From assembly GCA_002282385.1 (NCBI GenBank), contig NCJG01000006.1, forward strand, positions 101,054-165,053: DNA of 64,000 nucleotides. The letters run 5' to 3'. Shown here piece after piece: positions 8,919-18,750 of the stretch; the stretch's first letter is position 1; every line of letters starts with the position of its first letter. Under the pieces are notes generated by a model that saw only the letters and a list, made by a program, of their open reading frames with translations, was not told the origin of the DNA and did no database searches. Made by a program: the position numbers and the translations under genes. The DNA is from Sphingomonadales bacterium 39-57-19. GTDB lineage: Bacteria > Pseudomonadota > Alphaproteobacteria > Sphingomonadales > Sphingomonadaceae.

Positions 8919-9806
8919 TTACGCCACAGCCCGTGCCGCAAAGCCTGCCATCGCGGCCTGTGCCTTACGTGACTCGCTGAAACTGAAAATCGGCCAGTCG
9001 TGCATCATGCCCGCAAGTTCGGTGAGATCAACCGATGGCACTTTGGCCTTTAACGCTCTGGAATCGGTGATCAAGATGTCATCCCCGCCCGCAAAGGCCA
9101 AAATTGGTGGCAAGCCATCCCAGTTTCCGAAAATTGGGCTGCACCGTGGATCGGTAAGGGGCAAGTCGCCTGCGTACAAACTACCGCCTTCGGCAATGCC
9201 GCTGATGGTCAAAATCCCGTCACGTGGTTCTGTTTTCAACTGGTCGGGATGTGCCGGGTCCAGATCAAGCCAAGGGCAAATGAGCAACAGGCCAGCCGGC
9301 AGTGTTTGACCGCCGTCGCGTGCCATCTGCGCCAATGCCGCGGTCAAGCCGCCCCCCGCGGAATCGCCACCCATGACGAACGGCGCGCCTTTGATGTCGG
9401 CTTGATACGCCGCGTAATATGCGCTGGCCCATGCCGTAATGGCCTCGGCGGAGCTTTCCGGCGCGAGCGGATACAGTGGCGCCGTTATCGACCAGCCATG
9501 TTGTGACGCCATGCGGCTTAAGAATTTCCAGTGGACGTCCGTGGCTGAATAGACATAGCCGCCGCCGTGCCAGAACAAAATATGGGCGGTGGGCGCTCTG
9601 TCCTTGGGTGCGATATGCCAGACAGTGCGGCCCTGAAATTCGCTCTGCCGAACGTCAACGTCGCCCTTTGCGATTGGTCGCGGCGTAGGCGCCGCCCGGA
9701 CTTTGACGATGTTTTGTTGAAACTGCGGGCCGCCTGTAAACATCCGGCGATAATAGCCCGTGGTGCGCAAAACAAATCCAGCAAGGCTGGCGGTAAAACT
9801 TGGCAT
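8919..9806 (-). CDS. Alpha/beta hydrolase, hormone-sensitive lipase (HSL) family
   Basis: Carboxylesterase of 295 aa. The HSL-family oxyanion motif HGGG is present (FWHGGGYVYS), the nucleophile elbow is GDSAGGG, and the remaining triad members are seen as GGDDIL (Asp) and GMMHDWP (His). The start is ATG 9806, which has a strong ribosome site (GAGGGGGGAT about 6 nt upstream); the 16 extra codons of the longer open frame are discarded. No signal peptide is evident, so it is likely cytoplasmic. Natural substrate unknown; the family prefers short-chain acyl esters. Confidence 0.88.
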   Translation of the reverse strand: MPSFTASLAGFVLRTTGYYRRMFTGGPQFQQNIVKVRAAPTPRPIAKGDVDVRQSEFQGRTVWHIAPKDRAPTAHILFWHGGGYVYSATDVHWKFLSRMASQHGWSITAPLYPLAPESSAEAITAWASAYYAAYQADIKGAPFVMGGDSAGGGLTAALAQMARDGGQTLPAGLLLICPWLDLDPAHPDQLKTEPRDGILTISGIAEGGSLYAGDLPLTDPRCSPIFGNWDGLPPILAFAGGDDILITDSRALKAKVPSVDLTELAGMMHDWPIFSFSESRKAQAAMAGFAARAVA

Positions 9807-9864
9807 GATTGTATCCCCCCTCATGACAATCGCTATATCAAGGCAGGGGACCAATCAAGCCGTT

Positions 9865-9896
9865 CGCTTCCCGACAAGACATCCTGCCGGGAAGCG
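9865..9896 (-). terminator. Hairpin after the DUF885 gene, without U-tract
   Basis: A perfect 9-bp inverted repeat, CGCTTCCCG (9865-9873) and CGGGAAGCG (9888-9896), lies 7 bp downstream of the DUF885 stop. There is no run of T on the minus strand after the stem, so it may stabilise the 3' end rather than act as an intrinsic terminator. Confidence 0.45.
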
Positions 9897-9902
9897 CGCA
9901 GT

Positions 9903-11711
9903 TTACTTCGACGCGGCGATCCAGGCGTCGATCTTTTTCTCAAGCACCGTCAGCGGCAGTGCGCCGGTGTTCAGAACCTGATTGTGGAATTCGCGCACGT
10001 CGAATTTCTTGCCAAGTTCCTTCTTCGCCTTGTCTTTCAGCCGCAGGATGGTGAGGGCGCCGATTTTATAGGCCAATGCTTGTGACGGAATGGCGATGTA
10101 GCGTTCGACCTCTGCCGTGGCGTCGGTTTTGCCCATATCGCTGTTGGCGAGCATATAGTCGATTGCTTGCTCGCGGGTCCAACCCTTGCTGTGGATGCCG
10201 GTGTCGACCACGAGACGCATCGCCCGCAGCATTTCGTCGGACAGCGTTCCAAAGCGTTGATACGGGTCTTTAAACAGGCCCATCTCGTAACCGAGGGTTT
10301 CGGAATATAGCGCCCAGCCCTCGACATAGGCCGTGTTGCCGCCAAAGCGCATGAATGCGGGAAGCTTTTCATTTTCCTGCGCGATGCTGATCTGGAAATG
10401 GTGCCCAGGTGCGCCTTCATGCAAATAAAGCGTTGTCATGCCAGGCGTGGTGCGGCTTGGCAGGTCATAGGCGTTGAAATAAAATGTGCCGGGACGCGAT
10501 CCATCAGGGGTACCCTGTTGATAGCTGCCGCCGGCTTCATATTTCTCGCGGAATTCTTCGTAGGGCTTAATCTCAAGCGGTGCCTTGGGCAGATATTTGA
10601 ATTGCGTCGAAATTGTTGCGTCGACTTTCTTGCCGATGTCGTAATAGCCCTGCGTTAGCGCATCGCGGCTCGACATTTTGAATTTCGGATCCGAACGCAA
10701 ATGCTCGAAAAATTCGGGCAGAGTGCCTTTGAAGCGAACTTCATTCTTAATGGTTTCCATACCCGATTTAATCCGGGCAACTTCCGACAATCCCAGATTG
10801 TGGACGTCGTCGGCCTTCAATGGCAGGGTCGTCGTTTGCTCAATCAGATATTGATACAGGCCTTCGCCGCCCTTCATGGCAGACAATCCGACCTGTTCGC
10901 GTGCCAAAGGCAAATAGCTATCGCGCAGGAAGTCACGCAGACGGGCATTGGCCGGGTACAGACCGTTGACGATGATATCGCGATATTCCGCCGTCAGGCG
11001 CGCTTTGTCCGCATCGCTGAAATCCGCAGGGAATTTTAGTACCGGCCCATAATAAGGCGACTCTTCGGTCTTTTGCGCCAATTGTGTGTTGAGCTGATCG
11101 ATGACATTGCTGATCGTCATCTTCGTTTCGAATACACCGGACGCCATGCCTTGGCGGAAACGGCCAATTGATGCGTCCATGAGGACGATGAATTCCTTGT
11201 GACGCTTCAGGTTGTTTTCGTAATCCTGAACCGTCTTGAACGGCGCTGCACCCTGTCCGCTGGCGAAGGTTGGATAAAAAGTGTGAAAGCCGAAAAAGTG
11301 ATTGAGTGGACGCACGACCGTCAGGTCCATAATTTCTTTGGACAGGCCCTTCAGCGCATCGATCTGGCTTTGTTTGTAAACGTCGTAGGCAATTTTGTCG
11401 GTGTCATTCAACTTTGCGCGGTCGATTGTTTTTAAACCATCCAGATTGGCCTGCGCTGCGCTGCGTTCATTGTCGAAATAGGCGTCGGAGACGTAATCAC
11501 CAAAGCGGTCCGCATAGCGCATATCGCCCCGGAACATCCCGTTGAGCGGGTTGCGCTTCAGGCTGGCTTCGTCATCCGCAGCGAACAAAGCGGCAAGCCG
11601 CTGGCTTTCCGTCGCGCTGGCCTCGGCCGTCACCGTTTGCGCGTGCGCTGCGCCAAATGGCGTCAACAATGCGGCGCTGACGAGAAGAAGAATGCGTGGG
11701 CTATGTTTCAT
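9903..11711 (-). CDS. Secreted DUF885 protein, putative metallopeptidase
   Basis: A 602-aa exported protein of the DUF885 family. Residues 1-24 are a signal peptide ([11 protein letters not shown]...GAAHAQ). The zinc-binding-like motif [10 protein letters not shown] (HExxGHxxQ pattern) sits in the C-terminal half, followed by the downstream glutamate-rich helix typical of gluzincin folds ([14 protein letters not shown]). Start ATG 11711 is preceded by GGAGAGACC and gives a clean signal peptide; the longer frame upstream does not. Likely periplasmic. Peptidase activity is inferred from the motif only. Confidence 0.85.
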   Translation of the reverse strand: MKHSPRILLLVSAALLTPFGAAHAQTVTAEASATESQRLAALFAADDEASLKRNPLNGMFRGDMRYADRFGDYVSDAYFDNERSAAQANLDGLKTIDRAKLNDTDKIAYDVYKQSQIDALKGLSKEIMDLTVVRPLNHFFGFHTFYPTFASGQGAAPFKTVQDYENNLKRHKEFIVLMDASIGRFRQGMASGVFETKMTISNVIDQLNTQLAQKTEESPYYGPVLKFPADFSDADKARLTAEYRDIIVNGLYPANARLRDFLRDSYLPLAREQVGLSAMKGGEGLYQYLIEQTTTLPLKADDVHNLGLSEVARIKSGMETIKNEVRFKGTLPEFFEHLRSDPKFKMSSRDALTQGYYDIGKKVDATISTQFKYLPKAPLEIKPYEEFREKYEAGGSYQQGTPDGSRPGTFYFNAYDLPSRTTPGMTTLYLHEGAPGHHFQISIAQENEKLPAFMRFGGNTAYVEGWALYSETLGYEMGLFKDPYQRFGTLSDEMLRAMRLVVDTGIHSKGWTREQAIDYMLANSDMGKTDATAEVERYIAIPSQALAYKIGALTILRLKDKAKKELGKKFDVREFHNQVLNTGALPLTVLEKKIDAWIAASK

Positions 11712-11880
11712 ATGGGTCTCTCCAAAAATTGTGTTGGACGCATCAATAGGATGTTGCGGGCAAGTATTAACGGATGTCTTCCAACCGCTTGTCCGGCACA
11801 AGATAAATTCGACAGACGACGGATAATCTGTGGCAGACGATATACAATATTTGCAATCTGTTACCGTATCGTTTCCGCAA

Positions 11881-12591
11881 TTAGGACGGCTTTTGCGTAT
11901 TGAGTTCAAGCCAGTTATTCTGCCGGTACCATTTTGTAATCACATGCTTCACGCCGCGGGTAACAGGCGTTCCGGTATGCAGCGTTTTATAATTCAGTGA
12001 TCCGTCGAGATTCATATTATTCCAGATGAGCATCATGCCCGCTTGCGGTCGCACGCCAAGGCCAAGATGCGGAAACTCGGTCGTGCCGCCCTCTTCTGGT
12101 TCATTGAGGAATATCATCGCAGTCCAGCTGCGCTGGCCGCCGGCTGGGCCCTCCTTAAGCCAATAGCTTTGGCTGGGATGAAAAAAGTCGTGGTGCGCCT
12201 TAAACTCCTGACCGACTTGATAACGCTGCCCCTGCATTGTCTCGGCATAGCTGTTGTCGATGCCCAGCACATCGCTCATCCGTGCCTCGATTTTGGCGAT
12301 GAACGCGTCCCAGCGGTTCAGGTGACAGCTATAGCTTGTCCGGAAACCTTCTTGCTCGGTCCCTTTGTACAATGTCGACGGCACGGCATCGGCATCAATT
12401 TTGGCGATCATCGTTTTGCAGTCCGCTGCACCCAAAAAGCCCTGATACACATATAATTGCGCATCAGGGTGATCGACCTGCTGGACAAGCGGATTGGCAT
12501 TCAGCCGCTTTGTGACGTGCGAACCAATCCGCGACAGCTTTGCCGGATCGTTATTGGGATCAAATTCTTTGGGTGGCGTATCAGTCTGCAT
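11881..12591 (-). CDS. 2OG-Fe(II) oxygenase, prolyl 4-hydroxylase type
   Basis: Non-haem iron, 2-oxoglutarate-dependent dioxygenase of 236 aa. The iron-binding HxD is His133/Asp135 (AHHDFF), the distal His is His205 (TLHTGTPV), and Lys215 in RGVKHVITKW matches the 2-oxoglutarate carboxylate binder of the P4Hc domain. The N-terminal 45 residues are polar and not conserved in the fold. The target protein or small molecule is unknown. It lies 12 bp downstream of the amidohydrolase gene and may be co-transcribed with it. Confidence 0.85.
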   Translation of the reverse strand: MQTDTPPKEFDPNNDPAKLSRIGSHVTKRLNANPLVQQVDHPDAQLYVYQGFLGAADCKTMIAKIDADAVPSTLYKGTEQEGFRTSYSCHLNRWDAFIAKIEARMSDVLGIDNSYAETMQGQRYQVGQEFKAHHDFFHPSQSYWLKEGPAGGQRSWTAMIFLNEPEEGGTTEFPHLGLGVRPQAGMMLIWNNMNLDGSLNYKTLHTGTPVTRGVKHVITKWYRQNNWLELNTQKPS

Positions 12592-12603
12592 CTTATCACC
12601 GAA

Positions 12604-13872
12604 TCACGGAACGATGCGTCCTCTTACCATGACCCACTCGGCCTTTTCGAGCGTGCGGATATTGGTCAGCGGATTTTCATTTACGGCGACCATGTCGGCC
12701 GAATATCCCACCGCGATCCGGCCGATTTCATTTTCCAGCCCGAGCGTTTTGGCTGCAACGGTCGTTGCGCTGGCCAGCGCCTCGGTTGGCGTCATGCCCG
12801 CGTTTACCAGCAAAGCAAACTCACCGGCATTGCTGCCATGTTCAAAGACGCCAGCATCGGTTCCAAAGGCGACAGTAACGCCCATTGCCTTGGCCAGCTT
12901 AACCTGACGCCCTGCAAATTCGAGCGCCTGCTTGGCCTTGACCTCAACGGTCGGCGTGTAAATGCCTTTGCCAAGGCGGGCGCGCACGCCCTCCAGTGCC
13001 ATCAATGTCGGGACCAATGCCGTGCCCTTGGCCCTCATGACCTTCAAAGCGGCTTCATCCGCAAATGTGCCATGTTCAATGGAATCAATGCCGGCTGCCG
13101 CCGCTGCCTCAATGCCGCGGGCGCCATGGGCGTGCGCCATGACCTTCAGACCCAGCGAGTGTGCGGTGTTGGCAATGGAGACCATTTCCTCATTGGTGAA
13201 ATGCGCTTCCAATCCTCTGCCCTGCTGCGAGAGAACGCCGCCGGTCGCGGTGATTTTGATGACATCGGCGCCCGCCTTTGACGACTTGCGCACCTTTTCG
13301 GCGCATTCGACGGGGCCAGTGCAGGTGAAACCGGAATCCAGCGCCGCCAAAACGTCGCTGCGGAAGCCAGTGACATCGCCATGGCCGCCGACGATCGACA
13401 ATGCTGGACCAGCAGCGACAATGCGTGGGCCAACAATGCGGCCTTCGGCGGTGCCACGGCGCAGGACAAAAGCAGTATTTTGCGCAGAACCGGCTTCGCG
13501 TACCGTTGTGAAACCTGCCTTGACGGTCAATGCTGCGTTTTTCACGCCCATGACGACGCCCCATTCGTCAGGATTGACGGCTTCGTCGCGGAAATCATCG
13601 CCGGGGTCGCCGGTCAAATGGACGTGAAGGTCGATCAGGCCGGGGACCAATGTTTTGGTCGAAAGGTCGACGACCGTATCCGTCTGAAACGGATTGGTCG
13701 TGCCTTTGGCGATATTTTTGATGCGCCCGTCTTCGACCAATATAACCGCTGGGCCAGTTGGGCCAGTTGCCGCATCGGGCACCAGATTGCCGACAATGAT
13801 CGCCTGAGTCGCTGCCAATGAAGGGGCTGAAACACATAAAGCTGCGCCAGCGAGTAATATCTTACGGAACAT
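12604..13872 (-). CDS. Secreted amidohydrolase-family metal-dependent hydrolase
   Basis: TIM-barrel amidohydrolase of 422 aa with a signal peptide (MFRKILLAGAALCVSAPSLAA). Metal ligands are visible as DLHVHLTG, HAHG, SIEHGTF and GTDAGV, matching the imidazolonepropionase/prolidase-like branch, members of which often cleave Xaa-Pro dipeptides or act on cyclic amides. Start ATG 13872 follows AAGAGAGG; a TTG one codon upstream is less likely. It precedes the 2OG oxygenase gene by 12 bp. Substrate not identifiable from sequence. Confidence 0.87.
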   Translation of the reverse strand: MFRKILLAGAALCVSAPSLAATQAIIVGNLVPDAATGPTGPAVILVEDGRIKNIAKGTTNPFQTDTVVDLSTKTLVPGLIDLHVHLTGDPGDDFRDEAVNPDEWGVVMGVKNAALTVKAGFTTVREAGSAQNTAFVLRRGTAEGRIVGPRIVAAGPALSIVGGHGDVTGFRSDVLAALDSGFTCTGPVECAEKVRKSSKAGADVIKITATGGVLSQQGRGLEAHFTNEEMVSIANTAHSLGLKVMAHAHGARGIEAAAAAGIDSIEHGTFADEAALKVMRAKGTALVPTLMALEGVRARLGKGIYTPTVEVKAKQALEFAGRQVKLAKAMGVTVAFGTDAGVFEHGSNAGEFALLVNAGMTPTEALASATTVAAKTLGLENEIGRIAVGYSADMVAVNENPLTNIRTLEKAEWVMVRGRIVP

Positions 13873-13891
13873 CAAAAAACCTCTCTTATGT

Positions 13892-14599
13892 TTATGAACG
13901 GCCTCGTTGCACGATTTTGTTAAATGGTATGTCCATGACGGGGAACTGTTCCCAGCCGGTGAAATCGAAATGCCACCATTCGTTGGAAAGGCCGACGAAA
14001 CCGTCGGCTTCCAAATAGCCTTGTAAGCGCGCGCGGTTGGTCAATGCAGCCGTGGTTGCACCCATATAATCGCGATGGGCCTTTTCGGAAAAATCATCGA
14101 ACTCGGTTGGCATTTCGACAAGCTGTCCGGTGCGCAGGTCATGCAAAGTCAAATCGACGGCACAGCCACGATTATGTTTGGACCCGCGTTTGGGGTTCGC
14201 CACATATTCTTTCTTGGGGCCAACCGGCGTTGCGTCCCATAATTTTTTGGTTATCCGCCATGGCCGATAGGCGTCGTAAATTGTCAGGCCAAAGCCATCC
14301 GCCTGGGCTGCTTTGCTGGCGCGCGCGACCGCTTGGGCGGCAGGGGCGGCCAAAAAGGCACGCGCTTCGTCATACAGCACGCGTCCAGTGAAATTGCTGG
14401 CGGTCGCATAACGCATATCAAGCTTGATCGCTGGGTCGAGTGTGACCAACTCAATCAGACGCTTGGGATCGTCAGCTTTAATCCGCGCGGCGGCGTTGGC
14501 GGGGATGAACGACACATCGCCGTCGGGACCAACCGGAACGCAGCTGGCCAGCGGCAGTGCCGCCAGCCCAAAAGCCACCTCCCGGCGGGAGAGGATCAT
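13892..14599 (-). CDS. D-alanyl-D-alanine dipeptidase, VanX family, probable lipoprotein
   Basis: Zinc peptidase of 235 aa that cleaves D-Ala-D-Ala. The VanX signature [11 protein letters not shown] gives the His and Asp ligands, and EWWHFDF gives the catalytic Glu and third His. The N-terminus has SRRE followed by a hydrophobic stretch and the lipobox LASC, so it is probably exported (possibly by Tat) and lipidated. The start is ATG 14599, which overlaps the accC stop as ATGA; a GTG seven codons upstream is less likely. Family members in non-resistant bacteria recycle or degrade peptidoglycan dipeptide; vancomycin resistance is not implied. Confidence 0.88.
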   Translation of the reverse strand: MILSRREVAFGLAALPLASCVPVGPDGDVSFIPANAAARIKADDPKRLIELVTLDPAIKLDMRYATASNFTGRVLYDEARAFLAAPAAQAVARASKAAQADGFGLTIYDAYRPWRITKKLWDATPVGPKKEYVANPKRGSKHNRGCAVDLTLHDLRTGQLVEMPTEFDDFSEKAHRDYMGATTAALTNRARLQGYLEADGFVGLSNEWWHFDFTGWEQFPVMDIPFNKIVQRGRS

Positions 14600-15945
14600 T
14601 TTGTGTCTTTCGCCAGCCACTCTTCAAGCCATTTGATCGTATAATTTCCGTTTTGGAAATCCGGCTCTTCCAACAAACGTTGATGCAGCGGAATGGTCGT
14701 CTTCATGCCTTCAATCACAAATTCGCCAAGCGCACGGCGAAGCCGCATCAAACAGCCCTCGCGCGTCTGGCCATACACGATCAACTTGGCGATCATGCTG
14801 TCATAATATGGCGGAACTTTATAGCCATGATACAGGCCACTATCGACGCGGACATAAAGGCCGCCGGGTGGGTGGTACCATGACACCGTTCCGGGTGACG
14901 GCATGAAGGTTTGCGGGTCTTCGGCGTTAATCCGGCATTCGACGGCATGGCCTGTGAAGGTCACATCTTCTTGCGTGAACGAAAGCGGCTTTCCTTCGGC
15001 GACGCGGATTTGTTCGCGGACGAGGTCGATGCCGGTAATCATTTCGGTGACCGGGTGTTCGACCTGAAGCCGGGTGTTCATTTCGATGAAATAGAACTCA
15101 CCATTTTCCCACAGAAACTCGATGGTACCCGCGCCGCGATAGCCCATGTCAGCCATGGCCTTGGCACAGATATTGCCCATGCGATCACGTTCAGCGGTCG
15201 CAAGAACGGGCGACGGTGCTTCTTCGAGAACTTTTTGGTGCCGGCGTTGTAGCGAACAATCGCGTTCGCCCAAATGGACGGCATTGCCGTTGCCATCGCC
15301 AAAAATCTGGAATTCGATGTGGCGCGGGTTGCCGAGATATTTTTCGAGGTAGACCGTCGCATCGCCAAAGGCGGCCTTTGCTTCGGACCCTGCTTGCTGC
15401 ATTTGGGTCTCAAGCTCTTCTTCGCTGTTGACGACCTTCATGCCGCGGCCACCGCCACCCGACGCAGCCTTGATGATTACCGGATATCCAATTTCGCGGG
15501 CAATTGCTTTGGCTTCGGCGACATCTTCAATTGCGCCGTCAGAGCCCGGGACAAGCGGCAAACCCAATGCGCCTGCCGAACGCTTGGCTTCAACCTTGTC
15601 GCCCATCGTGCGGATATGTTCGGGCTTGGGGCCAATCCATTTGATGTTGTGGCTCTCAACGATTTCCGCAAACTGCGCGTTTTCCGACAGAAAGCCGTAG
15701 CCGGGGTGGATGGCGTCAGCATGGCTGATTTCCGCGGCTGAAATAATCGCCGGAATATTCAAATAGCTGTCGGTCGCAGATGGCGGTCCGATGCAAATCG
15801 CTTCGTCGGCGAGGCGCACATGCATGGCGTCTGCATCCGCAGTCGAATGCACAGCAACGGTCTTGATCCCCATTTCATGCGCCGCACGGTGAATGCGAAG
15901 CGCGATCTCGCCGCGGTTGGCGATAAGGATTTTTTCGATTGCCAT
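14596..15945 (-). CDS. accC: Biotin carboxylase subunit of acetyl-CoA carboxylase
   Basis: ATP-grasp enzyme (449 aa, full length) that carboxylates biotin on BCCP, the first step of malonyl-CoA synthesis. The N-terminal motif [16 protein letters not shown], the glycine-rich ATP loop [11 protein letters not shown], and the catalytic block [14 protein letters not shown] are all intact. It lies 3 bp downstream of accB and its stop overlaps the VanX-type gene start. The order aroQ-accB-accC is common in Alphaproteobacteria. Confidence 0.97.
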   Translation of the reverse strand: MAIEKILIANRGEIALRIHRAAHEMGIKTVAVHSTADADAMHVRLADEAICIGPPSATDSYLNIPAIISAAEISHADAIHPGYGFLSENAQFAEIVESHNIKWIGPKPEHIRTMGDKVEAKRSAGALGLPLVPGSDGAIEDVAEAKAIAREIGYPVIIKAASGGGGRGMKVVNSEEELETQMQQAGSEAKAAFGDATVYLEKYLGNPRHIEFQIFGDGNGNAVHLGERDCSLQRRHQKVLEEAPSPVLATAERDRMGNICAKAMADMGYRGAGTIEFLWENGEFYFIEMNTRLQVEHPVTEMITGIDLVREQIRVAEGKPLSFTQEDVTFTGHAVECRINAEDPQTFMPSPGTVSWYHPPGGLYVRVDSGLYHGYKVPPYYDSMIAKLIVYGQTREGCLMRLRRALGEFVIEGMKTTIPLHQRLLEEPDFQNGNYTIKWLEEWLAKDTK

Positions 15946-15948
15946 AGG

Positions 15949-16422
15949 TTAAGCAATCACCAGCAATGGCTGGTCAAATTCGACAGGCTGCCCGCTTTCC
16001 ACGTAAATCGCGGTGACCGTTCCTGCATTTGGCGCGATGATTGGGTTCATGACCTTCATCGCCTCAATGATCAGGACGGTGTCGCCTGCCTTCACTTGCT
16101 GGCCGACGCTGACGAACGGCGCGGCGTCGGGCTCAGGCGTTAGATAGGCCGTGCCCACCATCGGTGATTTTAAGGCATTTGCTGCAGTCGCAGGCGCGCT
16201 TGGGGTTTCATGGGCCGCCGCAACAGCGGGTGCCGCAACCGCAACGGGCGCTGCCGCCATAGGCGCTGCAACCGCAGTCATCGTCCGCGACACACGAATT
16301 TTGCGCTCGCCGTCCTCAACCTCAATTTCGCTGAGACCGGTGTCGTTCAACATGGCCGCCAGTTCGCGGACAAGGTCCGTATCAACCTGCATGCTGCCAC
16401 TATTTCCTGTTTTCGCCGCCAT
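15949..16422 (-). CDS. accB: Biotin carboxyl carrier protein of acetyl-CoA carboxylase
   Basis: Carrier protein of 157 aa. An N-terminal domain (residues 10-50) is followed by an Ala/Pro-rich flexible linker and a C-terminal biotinyl domain with the canonical EAMKVMN motif, in which the Lys is biotinylated by BirA. ATG 16422 has a GGAG ribosome site. It lies 3 bp upstream of accC and 44 bp after aroQ, forming one probable operon. Confidence 0.97.
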   Translation of the reverse strand: MAAKTGNSGSMQVDTDLVRELAAMLNDTGLSEIEVEDGERKIRVSRTMTAVAAPMAAAPVAVAAPAVAAAHETPSAPATAANALKSPMVGTAYLTPEPDAAPFVSVGQQVKAGDTVLIIEAMKVMNPIIAPNAGTVTAIYVESGQPVEFDQPLLVIA

Positions 16423-16466
16423 TTAAAACTCCTTGCGCCCTTAAACTTGCAATGATGCGCCTAATG

Positions 16467-16907
16467 TCAAACTTGCAACGCCGCGTCTAGCGCCAGTTCG
16501 TATGACTTTGCGCCATGACCTGCAAACACCGCCTGTGCGCCCATGCTGAGATAGCTTAAATGCCGGAATGCTTCGCGTTTGTGCGGATCAGACAAATGCA
16601 CCTCGAAAACCGGAACGGTGATGGCCTTTATGGCATCAAGGATCGCGACCGAGGTGTGGGTGTATCCTGCGGCGTTCAACAACACCGCCTTGGCCCCCAC
16701 GGCTTGTGCCTCTTGCAGCCAATCGACCAGATGCCCTTCATGATTTGACTGACGAAAGTCGATAGACGCACCGGCTGCCCGTGCGCGGTCATCAAGATGT
16801 CCGGCAATGTCATCAAGCGTATCTGTGCCGTAAATTTCGGGCTCTCTGGTACCAAGTAAATTGAGATTTGGTCCGTTCAGAACAAAGATTATCGGCTTAT
16901 CAGCCAA
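16467..16907 (-). CDS. aroQ: Type II 3-dehydroquinate dehydratase
   Basis: Third step of the shikimate pathway: 3-dehydroquinate to 3-dehydroshikimate. 146 aa, normal for the dodecameric type II enzyme. Family features seen: LNGPNLNLLGTREPEIYG (with the catalytic Tyr), SNHEGHLVDW, AAGYTHTSVAI and VEVHLSDPHKREAFR (here FEVHLSDPHKREAFRH). First gene of the probable aroQ-accB-accC operon. Confidence 0.96.
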   Translation of the reverse strand: MADKPIIFVLNGPNLNLLGTREPEIYGTDTLDDIAGHLDDRARAAGASIDFRQSNHEGHLVDWLQEAQAVGAKAVLLNAAGYTHTSVAILDAIKAITVPVFEVHLSDPHKREAFRHLSYLSMGAQAVFAGHGAKSYELALDAALQV

Positions 16908-16934
16908 AGGACGTCCCCTGATATTGTCAAAGCA

Positions 16935-16949
16935 GCGGTTGCGAACCGC
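16935..16949. other. Short hairpin in the aroQ/thiSG divergent gap
   Basis: GCGGTT-GCG-AACCGC is a perfect 6-bp stem with a 3-base loop, placed between the divergent starts of aroQ and thiSG. It may be an operator or part of either 5' leader. The whole gap is 87 bp and contains no recognisable TPP riboswitch elements. Confidence 0.4.
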
Positions 16950-16994
16950 ATCATTCCCGCACTATATGCGCGTCGATAAAAATAGCGAGATGAA

Positions 16995-17990
16995 ATGACC
17001 TCTTCCCTTACCACCGATTCTATCTCCCTCACGCTGAATGGCGATCCGCGGCAATTTCGGGCAGGAGCAACCGTTGCTGACCTTGTCCGCGATATTGGGC
17101 TGGATCCAGCCAAGGTCGCTGTCGAGCGCAATCTCGAAATCGTGCCGCGTTCTACATTGGAAAATGTCCACTTGGCTGACGGTGATGTTTTGGAAATCGT
17201 CCATTTCGTAGGCGGCGGGCAAGACGATAGCTGGTCCGTCGCTGGTCGCCATTTCACTTCGCGGCTGATCGTCGGGACCGGCAAATATAAGGACTTCGAA
17301 CAAAATGCCGCTGCGTTGGTGGCATCGGGCGCAGAAATCATCACGGTTGCCGTGCGCCGCGTAAACGTCTCGGACCCCAAAGCGCCGATGTTGACGGATT
17401 ATATCGATCCGAAAAAATATACCTATCTGCCGAACACCGCAGGCTGCTTTACCGCGGACGATGCGATACGCACGCTGCGTTTGGCGCGTGAGGCGGGCGG
17501 CTGGGACTTGGTAAAGCTTGAAGTGCTCGGCGAAGCAAAAACGCTTTACCCCGATATGCGCGAAACATTGAAGGCGACCGAAATATTGGCGAAGGAGGGA
17601 TTCTTGCCAATGGTCTACTGTGTCGACGATCCGATCGCCGCCAAGCAGCTTGAGGATGCCGGTGCAGTCGCGGTGATGCCATTGGGCGCGCCAATCGGTT
17701 CGGGGCTTGGCATTCAAAACCGCGTGACTATTCGTTTGATTGTCGAGGGCGCGAAAGTTCCCGTTCTGGTCGACGCAGGCGTTGGGACGGCGTCTGACGC
17801 CGCGGTGGCCATGGAATTGGGCTGCGATGGTGTGTTGATGAACACGGCTATCGCGGAAGCCAAAGACCCCATTGCTATGGCGACAGCGATGAAGCTGGCC
17901 GTCCAATCAGGTCGTATGGCCTATTTGGCGGGTCGTATGGGACGGCGTATGTATGCTGATCCGTCCAGCCCGCTTGCGGGTCTGATCTAA
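16995..17990 (+). CDS. thiG: ThiS-ThiG fusion: sulfur carrier protein and thiazole synthase
   Basis: Builds the thiazole phosphate ring of thiamine. Residues 10-75 are a ThiS domain ending in GGG (73-75) where free ThiS would carry its C-terminal Gly-Gly thiocarboxylate. The chain then continues without a stop through QDDSW into a complete ThiG TIM barrel (from about residue 82), including the Schiff-base Lys174 in DLVKLEVLG and the phosphate-binding loops. The whole protein is 331 aa. Such fusions are known in proteobacterial genomes. How sulfur is loaded on an internal Gly-Gly is not obvious. No other thi gene and no TPP riboswitch lies next to it in this window. Confidence 0.95.
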   Translation: MTSSLTTDSISLTLNGDPRQFRAGATVADLVRDIGLDPAKVAVERNLEIVPRSTLENVHLADGDVLEIVHFVGGGQDDSWSVAGRHFTSRLIVGTGKYKDFEQNAAALVASGAEIITVAVRRVNVSDPKAPMLTDYIDPKKYTYLPNTAGCFTADDAIRTLRLAREAGGWDLVKLEVLGEAKTLYPDMRETLKATEILAKEGFLPMVYCVDDPIAAKQLEDAGAVAVMPLGAPIGSGLGIQNRVTIRLIVEGAKVPVLVDAGVGTASDAAVAMELGCDGVLMNTAIAEAKDPIAMATAMKLAVQSGRMAYLAGRMGRRMYADPSSPLAGLI

Positions 17991-18006
17991 ACAAAGCCGG
18001 AGTTTG

Positions 18007-18750
18007 CTATTTCCCGGCGAGCCGTTTGACCTCTGCCAGATATTTGCGCCCGATGCGCATCGACAGGTCTTCACCCAGCAACGCGTGCCACACGCCGCCG
18101 CCTTCGTGGCGCAGCCCGGTTATCAGGTCCCGGCGCACAATATGGCTGCGGTGGATGCGCTGGAATTGTTCTGGGTCCAGCCGTTGTTCAAGCGTTGAGA
18201 TTGTCTGGTGCAACAAATAACTGCGCCCGCCAGTATGCAGCCGCATATAATCGCGCTCGGCCTCAATCCGTTCAATATCCATTGCGGCAATGCGGATGAG
18301 TTCGGCGCGATGGGATACCCAAAATTCATGCGCATAACGGCCGTCGGATTTCGATGTGGTTGTGGCAGGGCTGGTCTCTGCCTCTTGTGTGCCCGCCGCG
18401 CGTGCGATGGCCCGGCCCAGCCGCTCGCTCGACACTGGTTTTAAAACATAATCGACGACATCAAGGTCAAAGGCTTCGACCGCAAAATTATCATAGGCCG
18501 TAATCAAAATGATGGCCGGTTTTTTGTGCATCAGGCCCAATGCACGCGCGGCGTTGATGCCGTCCATTTTCGGCATACCGATGTCGAGGAAAATTAGGTC
18601 AGGCGTGAGCTGTTGCGCAATGCGCAGCGCCTCTACGCCATCATTCGCTGTGCCCACGACATCGATGACTGGATGATCCGCGCAAAGGGTTTCCAGCCGT
18701 TCGATGGCCAAAGGTTCATCGTCAACGATCAATGTGCGCAGGCGCTTCAT
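18007..18750 (-). CDS. LytTR-family response regulator
   Basis: Two-component regulator of 247 aa. Receiver domain in residues 1-120 with acidic pair VDDEP and phospho-acceptor Asp56 (LIFLDIGMPKMDG); a variable linker with a TSPATTTSK stretch; then a LytTR DNA-binding domain (IERIEAERDYMRLHT ... FQRIHRSHIVRRDLI). The start overlaps the stop of the sensor kinase gene by 4 bp, so the two form a cognate pair. AlgR/LytR-type regulators bind imperfect direct repeats; no target is evident here. Confidence 0.92.
   Translation of the reverse strand: MKRLRTLIVDDEPLAIERLETLCADHPVIDVVGTANDGVEALRIAQQLTPDLIFLDIGMPKMDGINAARALGLMHKKPAIILITAYDNFAVEAFDLDVVDYVLKPVSSERLGRAIARAAGTQEAETSPATTTSKSDGRYAHEFWVSHRAELIRIAAMDIERIEAERDYMRLHTGGRSYLLHQTISTLEQRLDPEQFQRIHRSHIVRRDLITGLRHEGGGVWHALLGEDLSMRIGRKYLAEVKRLAGK

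Noticed and set aside
13892..14599. Vancomycin resistance (VanX) gene
   Set aside because: No vanH, vanA or regulators nearby. A VanX-type dipeptidase alone is common in Gram-negative bacteria with other roles.
16908..16994. TPP riboswitch upstream of thiSG
   Set aside because: The gap is only 87 bp and contains none of the conserved thi-box elements; only a small hairpin is present.
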